Below are positions 6,729 to 15,233 of a stretch of DNA of 42,785 nucleotides, piece by piece (the stretch's first letter is position 1; each line of letters opens with the position of its first letter). The notes under the pieces were generated by a model, which was given only the letters and a program-made list of their open reading frames with translations, made no database searches and had not been told where the DNA came from. Origin of the DNA: UBA1259 sp964453915 (GTDB lineage Bacteria > Bacillota > Clostridia > Christensenellales > Borkfalkiaceae); the NCBI GenBank assembly GCA_964453915.1, contig CAYVPW010000008.1, forward strand, positions 1 to 42,785, in the 5' to 3' direction. The translations under genes were made by a program, and so were the position numbers.

Positions 6729-7427
6729 TTAATCTAAAAATTCTTTTACGCAACGCTCGTATGCGCTTACGGGGTCGCTTGCAGCCGTAATAGGACGACC
6801 AACAACTATGTAATCAGAACCTATTTTTCTCGCTTCTTCAGGCGTCATTACCCTCTTTTGATCTCCTTTATCCCCATCTGCAAATCTCACGCCCGGCGTC
6901 ACTGTTAAAAATTCTTTTCCGCACGCTTCGTGAACCTTTCCCGCTTCTAAAGGAGAACAAACAACTCCGTCTAATCCGGCAAGTTTTGCGTTTAAGGCAT
7001 AGTGCATAACTACTTCTTCCATAGGTTTGTTTATGAGTAAATCTTTTTCCATACTCTCTTGACTTGTAGAAGTAAGTTGCGTCACGGCGATAAGCAAAGG
7101 TCTTGTTCCGTCCGCTCTCGTTAGTCCTTCGATAGCCGCTTGCATCATTGCAACAGTTCCGCCTGCGTGAAGATTGCAAATATCAACGTCTAAATTAGAT
7201 AATACCGCCATAACCTTTTTTACGGTGTTTGGAATATCGTGTAGTTTAAGGTCTAAAAATATTTTGTGTCCACGGCGTTTAATCTCTTTTACAATGGAAG
7301 GTCCTTCCGCATAAAAAAGTTCCATACCTATTTTTACAAAAGGTTTTTTATCCTTAAACAAATCTAAAAATTCAAAAGTTTTTTCCGCACTTGCAAAATC
7401 GCAAGCCACAATTACGTCTTTACTCAT
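6729..7427 (-). CDS. pyrF: Orotidine 5'-phosphate decarboxylase
   Basis: The 232-residue TIM-barrel enzyme decarboxylates OMP to UMP. The catalytic charged network appears as 'FLDLKLHDIPNTV', the D-x-K-x-x-D signature of the bacterial PyrF group. The phosphate-binding end is 'SDYIVVGRPITAASDP', with the usual Gly-Arg. Its length is typical of the short bacterial class. The start overlaps the pyrD stop by four bases (ATGA-type), pointing to translational coupling. Confidence 0.97.
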   Translation of the reverse strand: MSKDVIVACDFASAEKTFEFLDLFKDKKPFVKIGMELFYAEGPSIVKEIKRRGHKIFLDLKLHDIPNTVKKVMAVLSNLDVDICNLHAGGTVAMMQAAIEGLTRADGTRPLLIAVTQLTSTSQESMEKDLLINKPMEEVVMHYALNAKLAGLDGVVCSPLEAGKVHEACGKEFLTVTPGVRFADGDKGDQKRVMTPEEARKIGSDYIVVGRPITAASDPVSAYERCVKEFLD

Positions 7428-8338
7428 TTCGTTGCAACTCCTATTATATCACTTAATTTTTCTATACCGTATTTTTGCATAACCGCAGGCAAATCGTCTA
7501 TTATCTTACTGCACGCATAAGGGTCTATAAGGTTTGCCGCCCCCACTTGAACTGCGGTTGCTCCGGCAAGCATCATTTCAACAACGTCTTCTGCGCAAGA
7601 TACGCCGCCTATTCCGACTACGGGAACGTTTACCGCCTGCGCCACTTGATAAACCATTCTAAGCGCAACGGGGAACAACGCTGGTCCGGAATATCCGCCC
7701 GTTTTATTAGCCACAATCGGTTTTTTTGTTTTTAAGTCTATTCTCATTCCCAAAAGAGTGTTGATTAAACTTATTCCGTCCGCACCTGCGTTTTCACACG
7801 CTTTTGCTATACTTACTATATCGGTCACGTTTGGCGAAAGTTTTACTATAACGGGCTTTGTGGAAACGTTTTTCACCGCTTTAACGATAGTTTCCGCAGC
7901 AGCAGGGTCCGTGCCGAAACTCATTCCGCCGCCGTGAACGTTCGGGCAACTTATATTTACCTCTAGCCACCCTACCATTTCTTGCTTGTCTAACAATTCG
8001 CAAGTATAAACGTAATCTTCTACGGAAAATCCGCTTACGTTTGCCATTACTTTTTTGTTAAAGCACTTTTTTAATTTTGGCAACTCTTCGCTTATTACCT
8101 TTTCCACCCCCGGATTTTGAAGCCCTACGGAGTTGATTAGCCCCGCAGTGCACTCCGCTATTCTAGGAGTAGGATTGCCAAAACGCGCTTTTGCGGTAGT
8201 TCCCTTAAAGGAAAAAGTGCCTAGTTTATTTATATCGTATAAATCCGCATACTCATACCCGTAGCCGAAAGTTCCCGAAGCGGGGATTACGGGATTGTCG
8301 ATTTCTATTCCGCATAAATTAACGCTTAATTTTCCCAT
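7424..8338 (-). CDS. pyrD: Dihydroorotate dehydrogenase B, catalytic subunit
   Basis: The 304-residue FMN enzyme oxidises dihydroorotate to orotate. It has the class 1B active-site loop 'NISCPNVHGGGMSFGTDP' with the catalytic base Cys rather than Ser, and FMN-binding stretches 'IPASGTFGYG' and 'VVGIGGVSCAEDV'. Class 1B enzymes work as heterotetramers with PyrK and pass electrons to NAD+. That partner is encoded directly upstream with a 13-bp overlap, so the cytosolic NAD-linked form is well supported. It overlaps pyrF by four bases on the other side. Confidence 0.96.
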   Translation of the reverse strand: MGKLSVNLCGIEIDNPVIPASGTFGYGYEYADLYDINKLGTFSFKGTTAKARFGNPTPRIAECTAGLINSVGLQNPGVEKVISEELPKLKKCFNKKVMANVSGFSVEDYVYTCELLDKQEMVGWLEVNISCPNVHGGGMSFGTDPAAAETIVKAVKNVSTKPVIVKLSPNVTDIVSIAKACENAGADGISLINTLLGMRIDLKTKKPIVANKTGGYSGPALFPVALRMVYQVAQAVNVPVVGIGGVSCAEDVVEMMLAGATAVQVGAANLIDPYACSKIIDDLPAVMQKYGIEKLSDIIGVATK

Positions 8339-9060
8339 AAAATTTCCTCCGTTTTCATAACGGGTCCGTCTTTACAAATTCTTTTGTATCCGGTAATGGT
8401 TTTGCAAGAGCACCCCATACACGCACCAAAGCCGCACCCCATACGCTTTTCAAAGCTCATTTGTCCTTGTGTTTTTGCCGTTTTATACACGGCTTTTAGC
8501 ATAGGCTCCGGTCCACAAGCGTAAAAATAAGAATAGTCTTTTGGAAAGGCATTAGTCACAAAGCCCTTTACTCCGTAACTCCCGTCCGCCGTGGTGACTG
8601 CAACGGAGCAACCTAAATCCTTAAACTCTTTTTCATAAAAAACTTCTTCTTTTTTATTAAAGCCAAGTATCACGGAAACATTTTTTCCTTGCTCTATAAG
8701 TTTTTTCGCAAGCAAATACATAGGCGGAACGCCCACGCCGCCGCCGATAAGAAGAGGCTTTTCTCCCGATAAAGAAAGGTCGTATCCGTTGCCTAAACCA
8801 GTAAGCAAATCCAACTTTTCACCGACTTGCATAGTAGCCATTTTTTCCGTTCCCTTTCCAACGGTTTTATAAATAATCGTCAATTCGTCTTCTTTTATAT
8901 CGCACACGGATATAGGACGGCGCAAATACAATCCTTCAATCAAAATATTAACAAACTGTCCGCAAGCTGTAATTGCACTTACGTCCCCTTTAAAGCGCAT
9001 TTTATAAACGTTTTCCGTTAAACCTTTATTTTCGATTATTTCAAATATACCTTGTTTCAT
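8326..9060 (-). CDS. pyrK: Dihydroorotate dehydrogenase B, electron transfer subunit
   Basis: The 244-residue iron-sulfur flavoprotein carries electrons from PyrD's FMN to NAD+. The FAD-binding 'YLRRPISVCDI' lies near residue 50, the NAD-binding region is 'PLLIGGGVGVPPMYLLAKKL', and the C-terminal [2Fe-2S] cluster motif is 'MGCGFGACMGCSCKT' with a fourth Cys in 'KRICKDGPVM'. This is the ferredoxin-reductase-like layout of the family, at its normal length. It lies 11 bases after carB and overlaps pyrD by 13 bases. Confidence 0.96.
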   Translation of the reverse strand: MKQGIFEIIENKGLTENVYKMRFKGDVSAITACGQFVNILIEGLYLRRPISVCDIKEDELTIIYKTVGKGTEKMATMQVGEKLDLLTGLGNGYDLSLSGEKPLLIGGGVGVPPMYLLAKKLIEQGKNVSVILGFNKKEEVFYEKEFKDLGCSVAVTTADGSYGVKGFVTNAFPKDYSYFYACGPEPMLKAVYKTAKTQGQMSFEKRMGCGFGACMGCSCKTITGYKRICKDGPVMKTEEILWEN

Positions 9061-9071
9061 TTATACCCCTT

Positions 9072-12000
9072 TTAGGAATTTATCGTAGATATTGTTAGCG
9101 TAGTTTCTTCAAGCACGTCTAAAAGCACTCTTACTGTATCTAAAGATGTAAACATCGTCACGTTGTTTTCAGTTGCCAAGCGGCGAATTATTCTTCCGTC
9201 GCTAGCTTGCATAGAAGCGCCTATATCTCTCGTGTTTATAACGTATGCAATATGACCCTGTCTTACTGCTTCCGGAATATCTTCGCTTCCGTCGCTTATC
9301 TTATTTAACACGTGCGTTCTTATGCCGTTTTGTTTTAGATATGCGGCAGTTCCGGACGTTGCTAAAATATTAAACCCTAAATTATAGAATCTGCGAATAA
9401 GCGGCAAAACTTCTTCTTTGTCTTTATTTGCAACCGTAACGAAAACAGAACCGTAATTTTGCAAGTGCGTTCCCGCCGCCTGCAAAGCCTTATATAACGC
9501 ACGGTTAAGTTTATCGTCGTACCCTATCGCTTCACCCGTAGATTTCATTTCGGGAGAAAGATATGCGTCTAATCCCTTTATTTTATTAAAAGAGAACACA
9601 GGCACTTTTACGTAATAACGCTTTTTCTCTTCCGGATAAATATCGAATATTCCCTGCTCTTTAAGTGATTTACCTAAAATTACTTCGGTAGCAATATCCG
9701 CTAAACTGTATCCGGTAGACTTAGATAAGAAAGGCACGGTTCTAGAAGAACGCGGGTTTACTTCTATAATATAAACCTCGTCCTTTTCGTCTACTATAAA
9801 TTGAATGTTATATAGACCGATAATGCCTATTCCCAAGCCTAATTTTTTAGCGTACTGCAATATTATACCCTTAACTTTATCGGATATACTAAAAGACGGA
9901 TAAACGCTTATTGAATCTCCGGAGTGAATACCCGTACGCTCTACAAGTTCCATAATTCCCGGAACGAACACGTCTCTTCCGTCGCATATAGCGTCTACTT
10001 CCACTTCTTTTCCTTGAATGTATTTATCAACCAAAACGGGTTTATCCGCATCGATTTCAACAGCGGTTTTTAGGTAGTGACGAAGCTGTTCTTCGTTGCC
10101 TACGATTTGCATTGCTCTTCCGCCCAAAACGAAACTGGGTCTTACCAATACGGGATATCCTATTTCTTCCGCTGCCTTTACGCCGTCTTCAATTTTAGTC
10201 ACAGCCTTTCCTTTTGGTTGCGGAATGTTTAGATTTTCTAAAATCTTTTCAAAGCTGTCTCTATTTTCCGCACGGTCTATCGCCTCGCAATCGGTACCGA
10301 TAATTTTAACGCCCCTGTTCATAAGCGGCTCTGCCAAATTTATAGCCGTTTGTCCGCCCAAAGAAGCAATAACGCCTTCCGGCTTTTCAAAATCTATTAT
10401 CGACATAACATCTTCCGGCGTAAGCGGTTCAAAATACAATTTATCAGCTGTTGTATAGTCGGTAGATACGGTTTCGGGATTGTTGTTTATTATAATCGCT
10501 TCGTAGCCTTCTCTCTTTATCGTTTGAACTGCGTGTACGGTAGAATAGTCAAACTCTACGCCTTGTCCTATACGGATAGGACCTGCACCTAAAACTACTA
10601 TCTTTTTCTTGTCCGTAAGGCGAGAAGCGTTTTCTCCCGTATAAGAAGAATATAAGTACGCAATATATTTACCCGTATGCAATGTATCTACCATTTTAAA
10701 TACGGGAATTATTCCGTTTTCTTTACGAGTTTTGTATATTTCCGTTTCCGGCACGCCCCAAACGTTTGCTATATATTTATCCGAAAAACCTGTCTTTTTA
10801 GCCTGTCTTAAAACGTCTACGTTTCCCTTGTTATCTTTTAAAACTTTTTCCGCCTCTACTATGCGCTTAAACGATTCTAAAAATAAAGGCGTAATCATAG
10901 TCGCTTTATGAAGTTCTTCTACGCTGGCGTTTCTTCTTAAAAGTTCAAACACAGCGTAAATATTGTCGTCCTTAAACTCTTTTATATATTCGTAAATTTC
11001 CGCATCCGTCATTTTGTCGAACTTACTCAAATAGAAGTGGCACACACCCGTTTCTAATGAACGGACGGACTTTAACAAACATTCTTCTAACGTAGAGCCT
11101 ATTCCCATTACTTCGCCCGTCGCTTTCATTTGAGTGCCCAACGTGTTAGGCGCATCTGCAAACTTATCAAACGGGAATCTCGGGAACTTTGCGACAACAT
11201 AATCCAAAGAAGGCTCGTTTGCGGCAGTTCCGCCTGCAACGGCAATATCTTCTAACGCCATTCCCATAGCTATCTTTGCAGTGACTCTTGCAATTGGATA
11301 TCCGCTTGCCTTAGATGCAAGTGCCGAAGAGCGGGAAACACGTGGATTTACTTCTATAAGGTAATATTCGCTAGAATAAGGATTTAGGGCAAATTGAACG
11401 TTGCAACCGCCTTCTATCTTTAATTCTCTTATTATCTTTATCGCACTGTCATTAAGCATTTTTTGGTCGTGCTTGCTTAAAGAAAGTATCGGTGCTACAA
11501 CGGCAGAATCGCCCGTGTGCACACCCACGGGGTCAATGTTTTCCATTCCGCAAATAGTTATGGCGTTATCGTTAGAGTCCCTCATTACCTCAAACTCTAT
11601 TTCTTTATATCCCTTTACACTTTTTTCTATAAGCACTTGATGAACGGGTGATAGCTTAAACGCATTTATGCCTATTTCTTGCAATTCTTTTTCGTCGTTA
11701 GCAAAACCGCCGCCCGTTCCGCCAAGCGTAAACGCAGGACGCAAAACAACGGGATAGCCTATTTCTTTCGCCGCTTCTTTTGCCTCTTCTAGATTATAGG
11801 TTATTTTAGAAGGGATAACGGGCTCTCCTATAGATTCGCACATTTCTTTAAATAACTCACGGTCTTCCGCTCTTTCTATACTTTCGCTAGAAGTACCTAA
11901 AAGTTCAACCCCGCACTCTTTTAATACGCCTTTCTTTTCTAATTGCATGGCAAGGTTAAGTCCGGTTTGCCCGCCTATGCCGGGGACTATTGCGTCAGGG

Positions 12001-12245
12001 CGCTCGTAGCGTAAAATCTTTGCCACATATTCTAGCGTTAACGGCTCCATATAAACCTTGTCTGCTATAGAAACGTCCGTCATTATCGTTGCCGGATTAG
12101 AGTTGCAAAGTATTACTTCGTATCCCTCTTCTTTTAATGCTAGACACGCCTGCGTACCAGCATAATCAAATTCCGCCGCTTGCCCTATAACGATAGGACC
12201 GGAGCCTATAATTAAAACCTTTTTAATATCCGTTCTTTTTGCCAT
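9072..12245 (-). CDS. carB: Carbamoyl-phosphate synthase large subunit
   Basis: The 1057-residue protein has the full CarB architecture. A carboxyphosphate half begins 'KKVLIIGSGPIVIGQAAEFD'. A carbamate-phosphorylating half starts near residue 550 with 'KIVVLGAGPIRIGQGVEFDY'. Each half has an ATP-grasp fold, and a C-terminal MGS-like allosteric domain follows. It makes carbamoyl phosphate from bicarbonate, ATP and ammonia for pyrB and for arginine synthesis. Normally the small subunit CarA supplies ammonia from glutamine and is encoded next to carB. No carA lies anywhere in this window, although the gene sits among its pathway partners (16 bases after pyrC, 11 before pyrK). Either carA is elsewhere or free ammonia is used. 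Confidence 0.97.
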   Translation of the reverse strand: MAKRTDIKKVLIIGSGPIVIGQAAEFDYAGTQACLALKEEGYEVILCNSNPATIMTDVSIADKVYMEPLTLEYVAKILRYERPDAIVPGIGGQTGLNLAMQLEKKGVLKECGVELLGTSSESIERAEDRELFKEMCESIGEPVIPSKITYNLEEAKEAAKEIGYPVVLRPAFTLGGTGGGFANDEKELQEIGINAFKLSPVHQVLIEKSVKGYKEIEFEVMRDSNDNAITICGMENIDPVGVHTGDSAVVAPILSLSKHDQKMLNDSAIKIIRELKIEGGCNVQFALNPYSSEYYLIEVNPRVSRSSALASKASGYPIARVTAKIAMGMALEDIAVAGGTAANEPSLDYVVAKFPRFPFDKFADAPNTLGTQMKATGEVMGIGSTLEECLLKSVRSLETGVCHFYLSKFDKMTDAEIYEYIKEFKDDNIYAVFELLRRNASVEELHKATMITPLFLESFKRIVEAEKVLKDNKGNVDVLRQAKKTGFSDKYIANVWGVPETEIYKTRKENGIIPVFKMVDTLHTGKYIAYLYSSYTGENASRLTDKKKIVVLGAGPIRIGQGVEFDYSTVHAVQTIKREGYEAIIINNNPETVSTDYTTADKLYFEPLTPEDVMSIIDFEKPEGVIASLGGQTAINLAEPLMNRGVKIIGTDCEAIDRAENRDSFEKILENLNIPQPKGKAVTKIEDGVKAAEEIGYPVLVRPSFVLGGRAMQIVGNEEQLRHYLKTAVEIDADKPVLVDKYIQGKEVEVDAICDGRDVFVPGIMELVERTGIHSGDSISVYPSFSISDKVKGIILQYAKKLGLGIGIIGLYNIQFIVDEKDEVYIIEVNPRSSRTVPFLSKSTGYSLADIATEVILGKSLKEQGIFDIYPEEKKRYYVKVPVFSFNKIKGLDAYLSPEMKSTGEAIGYDDKLNRALYKALQAAGTHLQNYGSVFVTVANKDKEEVLPLIRRFYNLGFNILATSGTAAYLKQNGIRTHVLNKISDGSEDIPEAVRQGHIAYVINTRDIGASMQASDGRIIRRLATENNVTMFTSLDTVRVLLDVLEETTLTISTINS

Positions 12246-12261
12246 TGCGTTTTTCTCCTTT

Positions 12262-13473
12262 TTATTTTTTATCTTGATATGCCGTTTTTCCGTCGCATAC
12301 GGTTAAACAACATTTTCCGTAAACTTTTTTTCCTTCAAACGGAGTGGCTTTGCCTTGAGATAAAAAGTCCAAACAATTTATCTCGTACTCTTCTTCTAAA
12401 TTCCAAACCGTAAAATCCTTACCTATATCAAGCCCGAATCTTTTTCTCGGATTGATAGCCATAAGTTCTATTAACCTTTCAAGCGTAATCACGCCGTTTT
12501 TTACCAACCCTGTATATAATAACGGAAAAGCCGTTTCAAGTCCAACGATTCCGAACAAACTTTTTTCTAATCCGCAATTTTTTTCTTCTTTAGAGTGTGG
12601 AGCGTGGTCCGTTGCTATCATATCAATCGTTCCGTCTTTAATTCCCTCTATCAAAGCAAGCCTATCGGCTTTTTCTCTTAAAGGCGGATTCATCTTAAAA
12701 CTTCCGTCTTCTTTCAAATCGTTTTCGTCAAGCAATAGATAATGCGGCGCTGTTTCGCAACTCACGTTTAAGCCTTGCGCTTTTGCCTGTCTTATAAGCT
12801 CTACACTCTCTTTACTAGAAATATGGCAAACGTGATAAGCACACCCCGTTTCTTTTACTAACTCTAAATCTCTTTTAATAGCGCCCCATTCGCTTTCACT
12901 GCAAATTCCACGATGGCCGTGCTCTTTTGCATACTTTCCGTCGTGAATATACCCGCCGAAAAGTAAAGCGTTGTCCTCACAGTGCGCAACGATTATTTTA
13001 TTAAGCGATTTTGCTTTTAGCATTGCTTCCTTCATTTTTTCGCTAGACTGAACCCCCCTTCCGTCGTCCGAAAAGCCTACAACGCTATCTGCCATATCTT
13101 TCATTTCAGAAAGCATTTCGCCTTTTTCCCCCACGGTTATCGCACCGAAAGGATAAACGTTTATACAAGCAAAAGCATTTATCAAATCTAACTGTTTTTT
13201 AAGATTTTTCGCATTGTCGGGAACGGGATTTAGGTTTGGCATAGTGCAAACCGCAGTATATCCGCCGTGTGCCGCCGCCTTACTACCCGAATAAATTGTT
13301 TCTTTATAAGAAAAACCCGGCTCGCGAAAGTGCACGTGCACGTCGCAAAAACCGGGAAAAACAGTATATTTTGAATTGTTATATTGCGGATTTGAAAACA
13401 AAAAACCCGCCGCGGCTTCCGTCGCAGTTTTTAAGTTTTGTAGTCCTATAAGGTTAGCATTTGTTTTTTGCAT
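12262..13473 (-). CDS. pyrC: Dihydroorotase
   Basis: The 403-residue class I-type amidohydrolase closes carbamoyl aspartate to dihydroorotate. The metal-binding 'DVHVHFREPG' is followed by His residues in 'VAHCEDN' and 'YHVCHIS', and the catalytic Asp is in 'ATDHAPHS'. The protein is slightly shorter than usual (about 425) because the N-terminal beta-sandwich segment is brief. AAGGGA precedes the ATG. It is the first pyrimidine gene after fhs, and the 77-bp gap before it (13474-13550) contains a strong hairpin, the largest gap within the pur-pyr run. Confidence 0.95.
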   Translation of the reverse strand: MQKTNANLIGLQNLKTATEAAAGFLFSNPQYNNSKYTVFPGFCDVHVHFREPGFSYKETIYSGSKAAAHGGYTAVCTMPNLNPVPDNAKNLKKQLDLINAFACINVYPFGAITVGEKGEMLSEMKDMADSVVGFSDDGRGVQSSEKMKEAMLKAKSLNKIIVAHCEDNALLFGGYIHDGKYAKEHGHRGICSESEWGAIKRDLELVKETGCAYHVCHISSKESVELIRQAKAQGLNVSCETAPHYLLLDENDLKEDGSFKMNPPLREKADRLALIEGIKDGTIDMIATDHAPHSKEEKNCGLEKSLFGIVGLETAFPLLYTGLVKNGVITLERLIELMAINPRKRFGLDIGKDFTVWNLEEEYEINCLDFLSQGKATPFEGKKVYGKCCLTVCDGKTAYQDKK

Positions 13474-13500
13474 AAAATATCCCTTGATTTTTATAGTTAT

Positions 13501-13527
13501 GAGTTTGCCGAATAATTCGGCAAACTC
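13501..13527 (-). promoter_or_regulatory. Strong hairpin between fhs and pyrC
   Basis: A perfect 12-bp stem GAGTTTGCCGAA / TTCGGCAAACTC with a three-base loop sits in the only sizeable gap of the pur-pyr run. On the minus strand it is followed by ATAACTATAAAAATC, which is not a U-run, so it is not a standard terminator. It could be an RNA processing or stabilising element, or a poor attenuator separating purine and pyrimidine expression. No alternative anti-structure or PyrR-type site is evident. Confidence 0.5.
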
Positions 13528-13550
13528 TTTCCGTCTTTTATAATCACTCG

Positions 13551-15221
13551 TTAAAACAAGCCCGTTATAACTCCATTTTCGTCCACGTCTATATTCTCTG
13601 CCGCAGGAACTTTAGGAAGACCGGGCATTGTTAAAATATCCCCTATCATAACTACTATAAAGCCTGCCCCTGCAGATACTTTTACGTTTTTTACAGTCAC
13701 GGTAAAATCGGTAGGCGCACCCAATTTTTGCGGGTCATCCGAAAAACTATACTGCGTTTTTGCTATGCAAACGGGAAGTTTATCAAAACCTAATTCCGTA
13801 AGTTTTTCTATTTGCTTTTTTGCAGCGGGAAGAACTGAAATTCCGTTTCCGCCGTAAACCTTTCTTACTACGGAAGAAATCTTGTCTTCTATGCTAGTGT
13901 TTAACTCGTAAGCAAAAGTAAAGTTTGCCTTTTCGTTTTCGCAAAGTCTAACTACTTCTTTTGCAAGTTCAACCCCGCCTTCGCCGCCCTTTTCCCATAC
14001 TTCGGATAAAACGGCGTTTACGCCTAGTTCTTTACATTCGTTTATAATAAATTCTATTTCCTTATCGGTATCCGTAGGAAATCTGTTTATTGCCACAACG
14101 CAAGGCAAACCGTAAACGTTTTTAATATTAGAAACGTGGCGCAACAAATTTGGAACTCCTTTTTTGAGTGCAACCAAATTTTCCGTGTTTAGTTGTTTTT
14201 TATTTAATCCGCCGTGCATTTTAAGCGCTCTTACAGTTGCGACTACAACTACTGCAGAAGGCGTAAGCCCTGCCGTGCGGCACTTAATATCCAAAAACTT
14301 TTCCGCGCCCAAGTCTGCACCGAACCCTGCTTCCGTAATGGCATATTCGGCGCTTTTTAATGCAAGCGTGGTAGCCGTCACGGAGTTGCAACCGTGCGCT
14401 ATGTTAGCAAACGGTCCGCCGTGAACGAACGCAGGCGTGCCTTCAAGCGTTTGCACCAAATTAGGCTTTAAGGCATCTTTTAACAAAGCCGCCATTGCCC
14501 CCACCGCTTTAATATTCTTTGCGGTTATAGGCTTGTCGTCGTACGTGTAGCCGATTATAATTTTACCCAAGCGCTCTTTTAAGTCTTTAATAGAGCTTGC
14601 CAGGCAAAATATAGCCATAATTTCGCTTGCTACGGTAATATCGAATCCGTCTTCTCTCGGAACGCCGTTATTTTTTCCGCCCATTCCGTCCACTATAAAA
14701 CGAAGTTGCCTGTCGTTCATATCGACGCATCTTTTCCACGTGATTTTTCTCACGTCTATATTAAGCTCGTTGCCCTGTTGAATATGGTTATCTATCATTG
14801 CGGCAAGAAGATTGTTTGCCGCTCCTATTGCGTGAAAATCGCCCGTAAAGTGTAGGTTTATATCTTCCATAGGCACTACCTGTGCATATCCGCCGCCGGC
14901 AGCCCCGCCCTTTACGCCGAATACCGGTCCTAAAGAAGGTTCTCTTAATGCAACGGAAACCTTTTTACCTATCTTAGACAAGCCGTCCGCCAAACCTATC
15001 GTGGTGGTTGTTTTTCCCTCTCCCGCAGGAGTTGGCGTTATTGCCGTGACTAAAACAAGTTTACCGTTTTTATTATTGCTAAACGCCGTAGGAGATATTT
15101 TTGCCTTATACTTTCCGTACCTTTCAAAAGAGTCTTCGTCTAACCCCAACTTTTCGGCGATTTTATTTATAGGTTGCATTTTACAATTTCTTGCAATTTC
15201 CAAATCGGATAAATAAGCCAT
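13551..15221 (-). CDS. fhs: Formate-tetrahydrofolate ligase
   Basis: The 556-residue enzyme makes 10-formyltetrahydrofolate from formate, ATP and tetrahydrofolate. The nucleotide-binding motif 'TPTPAGEGKTTTTIGL' starts near residue 61, and the family stretches 'EPSLGPVFGVKGGAAGGGY' and 'MPGLPKVPAAENI' are present. Length is normal (about 556-560). Its product is the one-carbon donor for PurN and for the AICAR transformylase, both encoded upstream in the same run, so its place 12 bases after purL makes metabolic sense. GGAGAAAGG precedes the ATG. Confidence 0.97.
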   Translation of the reverse strand: MAYLSDLEIARNCKMQPINKIAEKLGLDEDSFERYGKYKAKISPTAFSNNKNGKLVLVTAITPTPAGEGKTTTTIGLADGLSKIGKKVSVALREPSLGPVFGVKGGAAGGGYAQVVPMEDINLHFTGDFHAIGAANNLLAAMIDNHIQQGNELNIDVRKITWKRCVDMNDRQLRFIVDGMGGKNNGVPREDGFDITVASEIMAIFCLASSIKDLKERLGKIIIGYTYDDKPITAKNIKAVGAMAALLKDALKPNLVQTLEGTPAFVHGGPFANIAHGCNSVTATTLALKSAEYAITEAGFGADLGAEKFLDIKCRTAGLTPSAVVVVATVRALKMHGGLNKKQLNTENLVALKKGVPNLLRHVSNIKNVYGLPCVVAINRFPTDTDKEIEFIINECKELGVNAVLSEVWEKGGEGGVELAKEVVRLCENEKANFTFAYELNTSIEDKISSVVRKVYGGNGISVLPAAKKQIEKLTELGFDKLPVCIAKTQYSFSDDPQKLGAPTDFTVTVKNVKVSAGAGFIVVMIGDILTMPGLPKVPAAENIDVDENGVITGLF

Positions 15222-15233
15222 TTCCTTTCTCCG

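Noticed and set aside
13474..13550. PyrR-type attenuator in front of the pyr genes
   Set aside because: There is one hairpin without a U-tract, no anti-terminator alternative and no recognisable PyrR binding loop.
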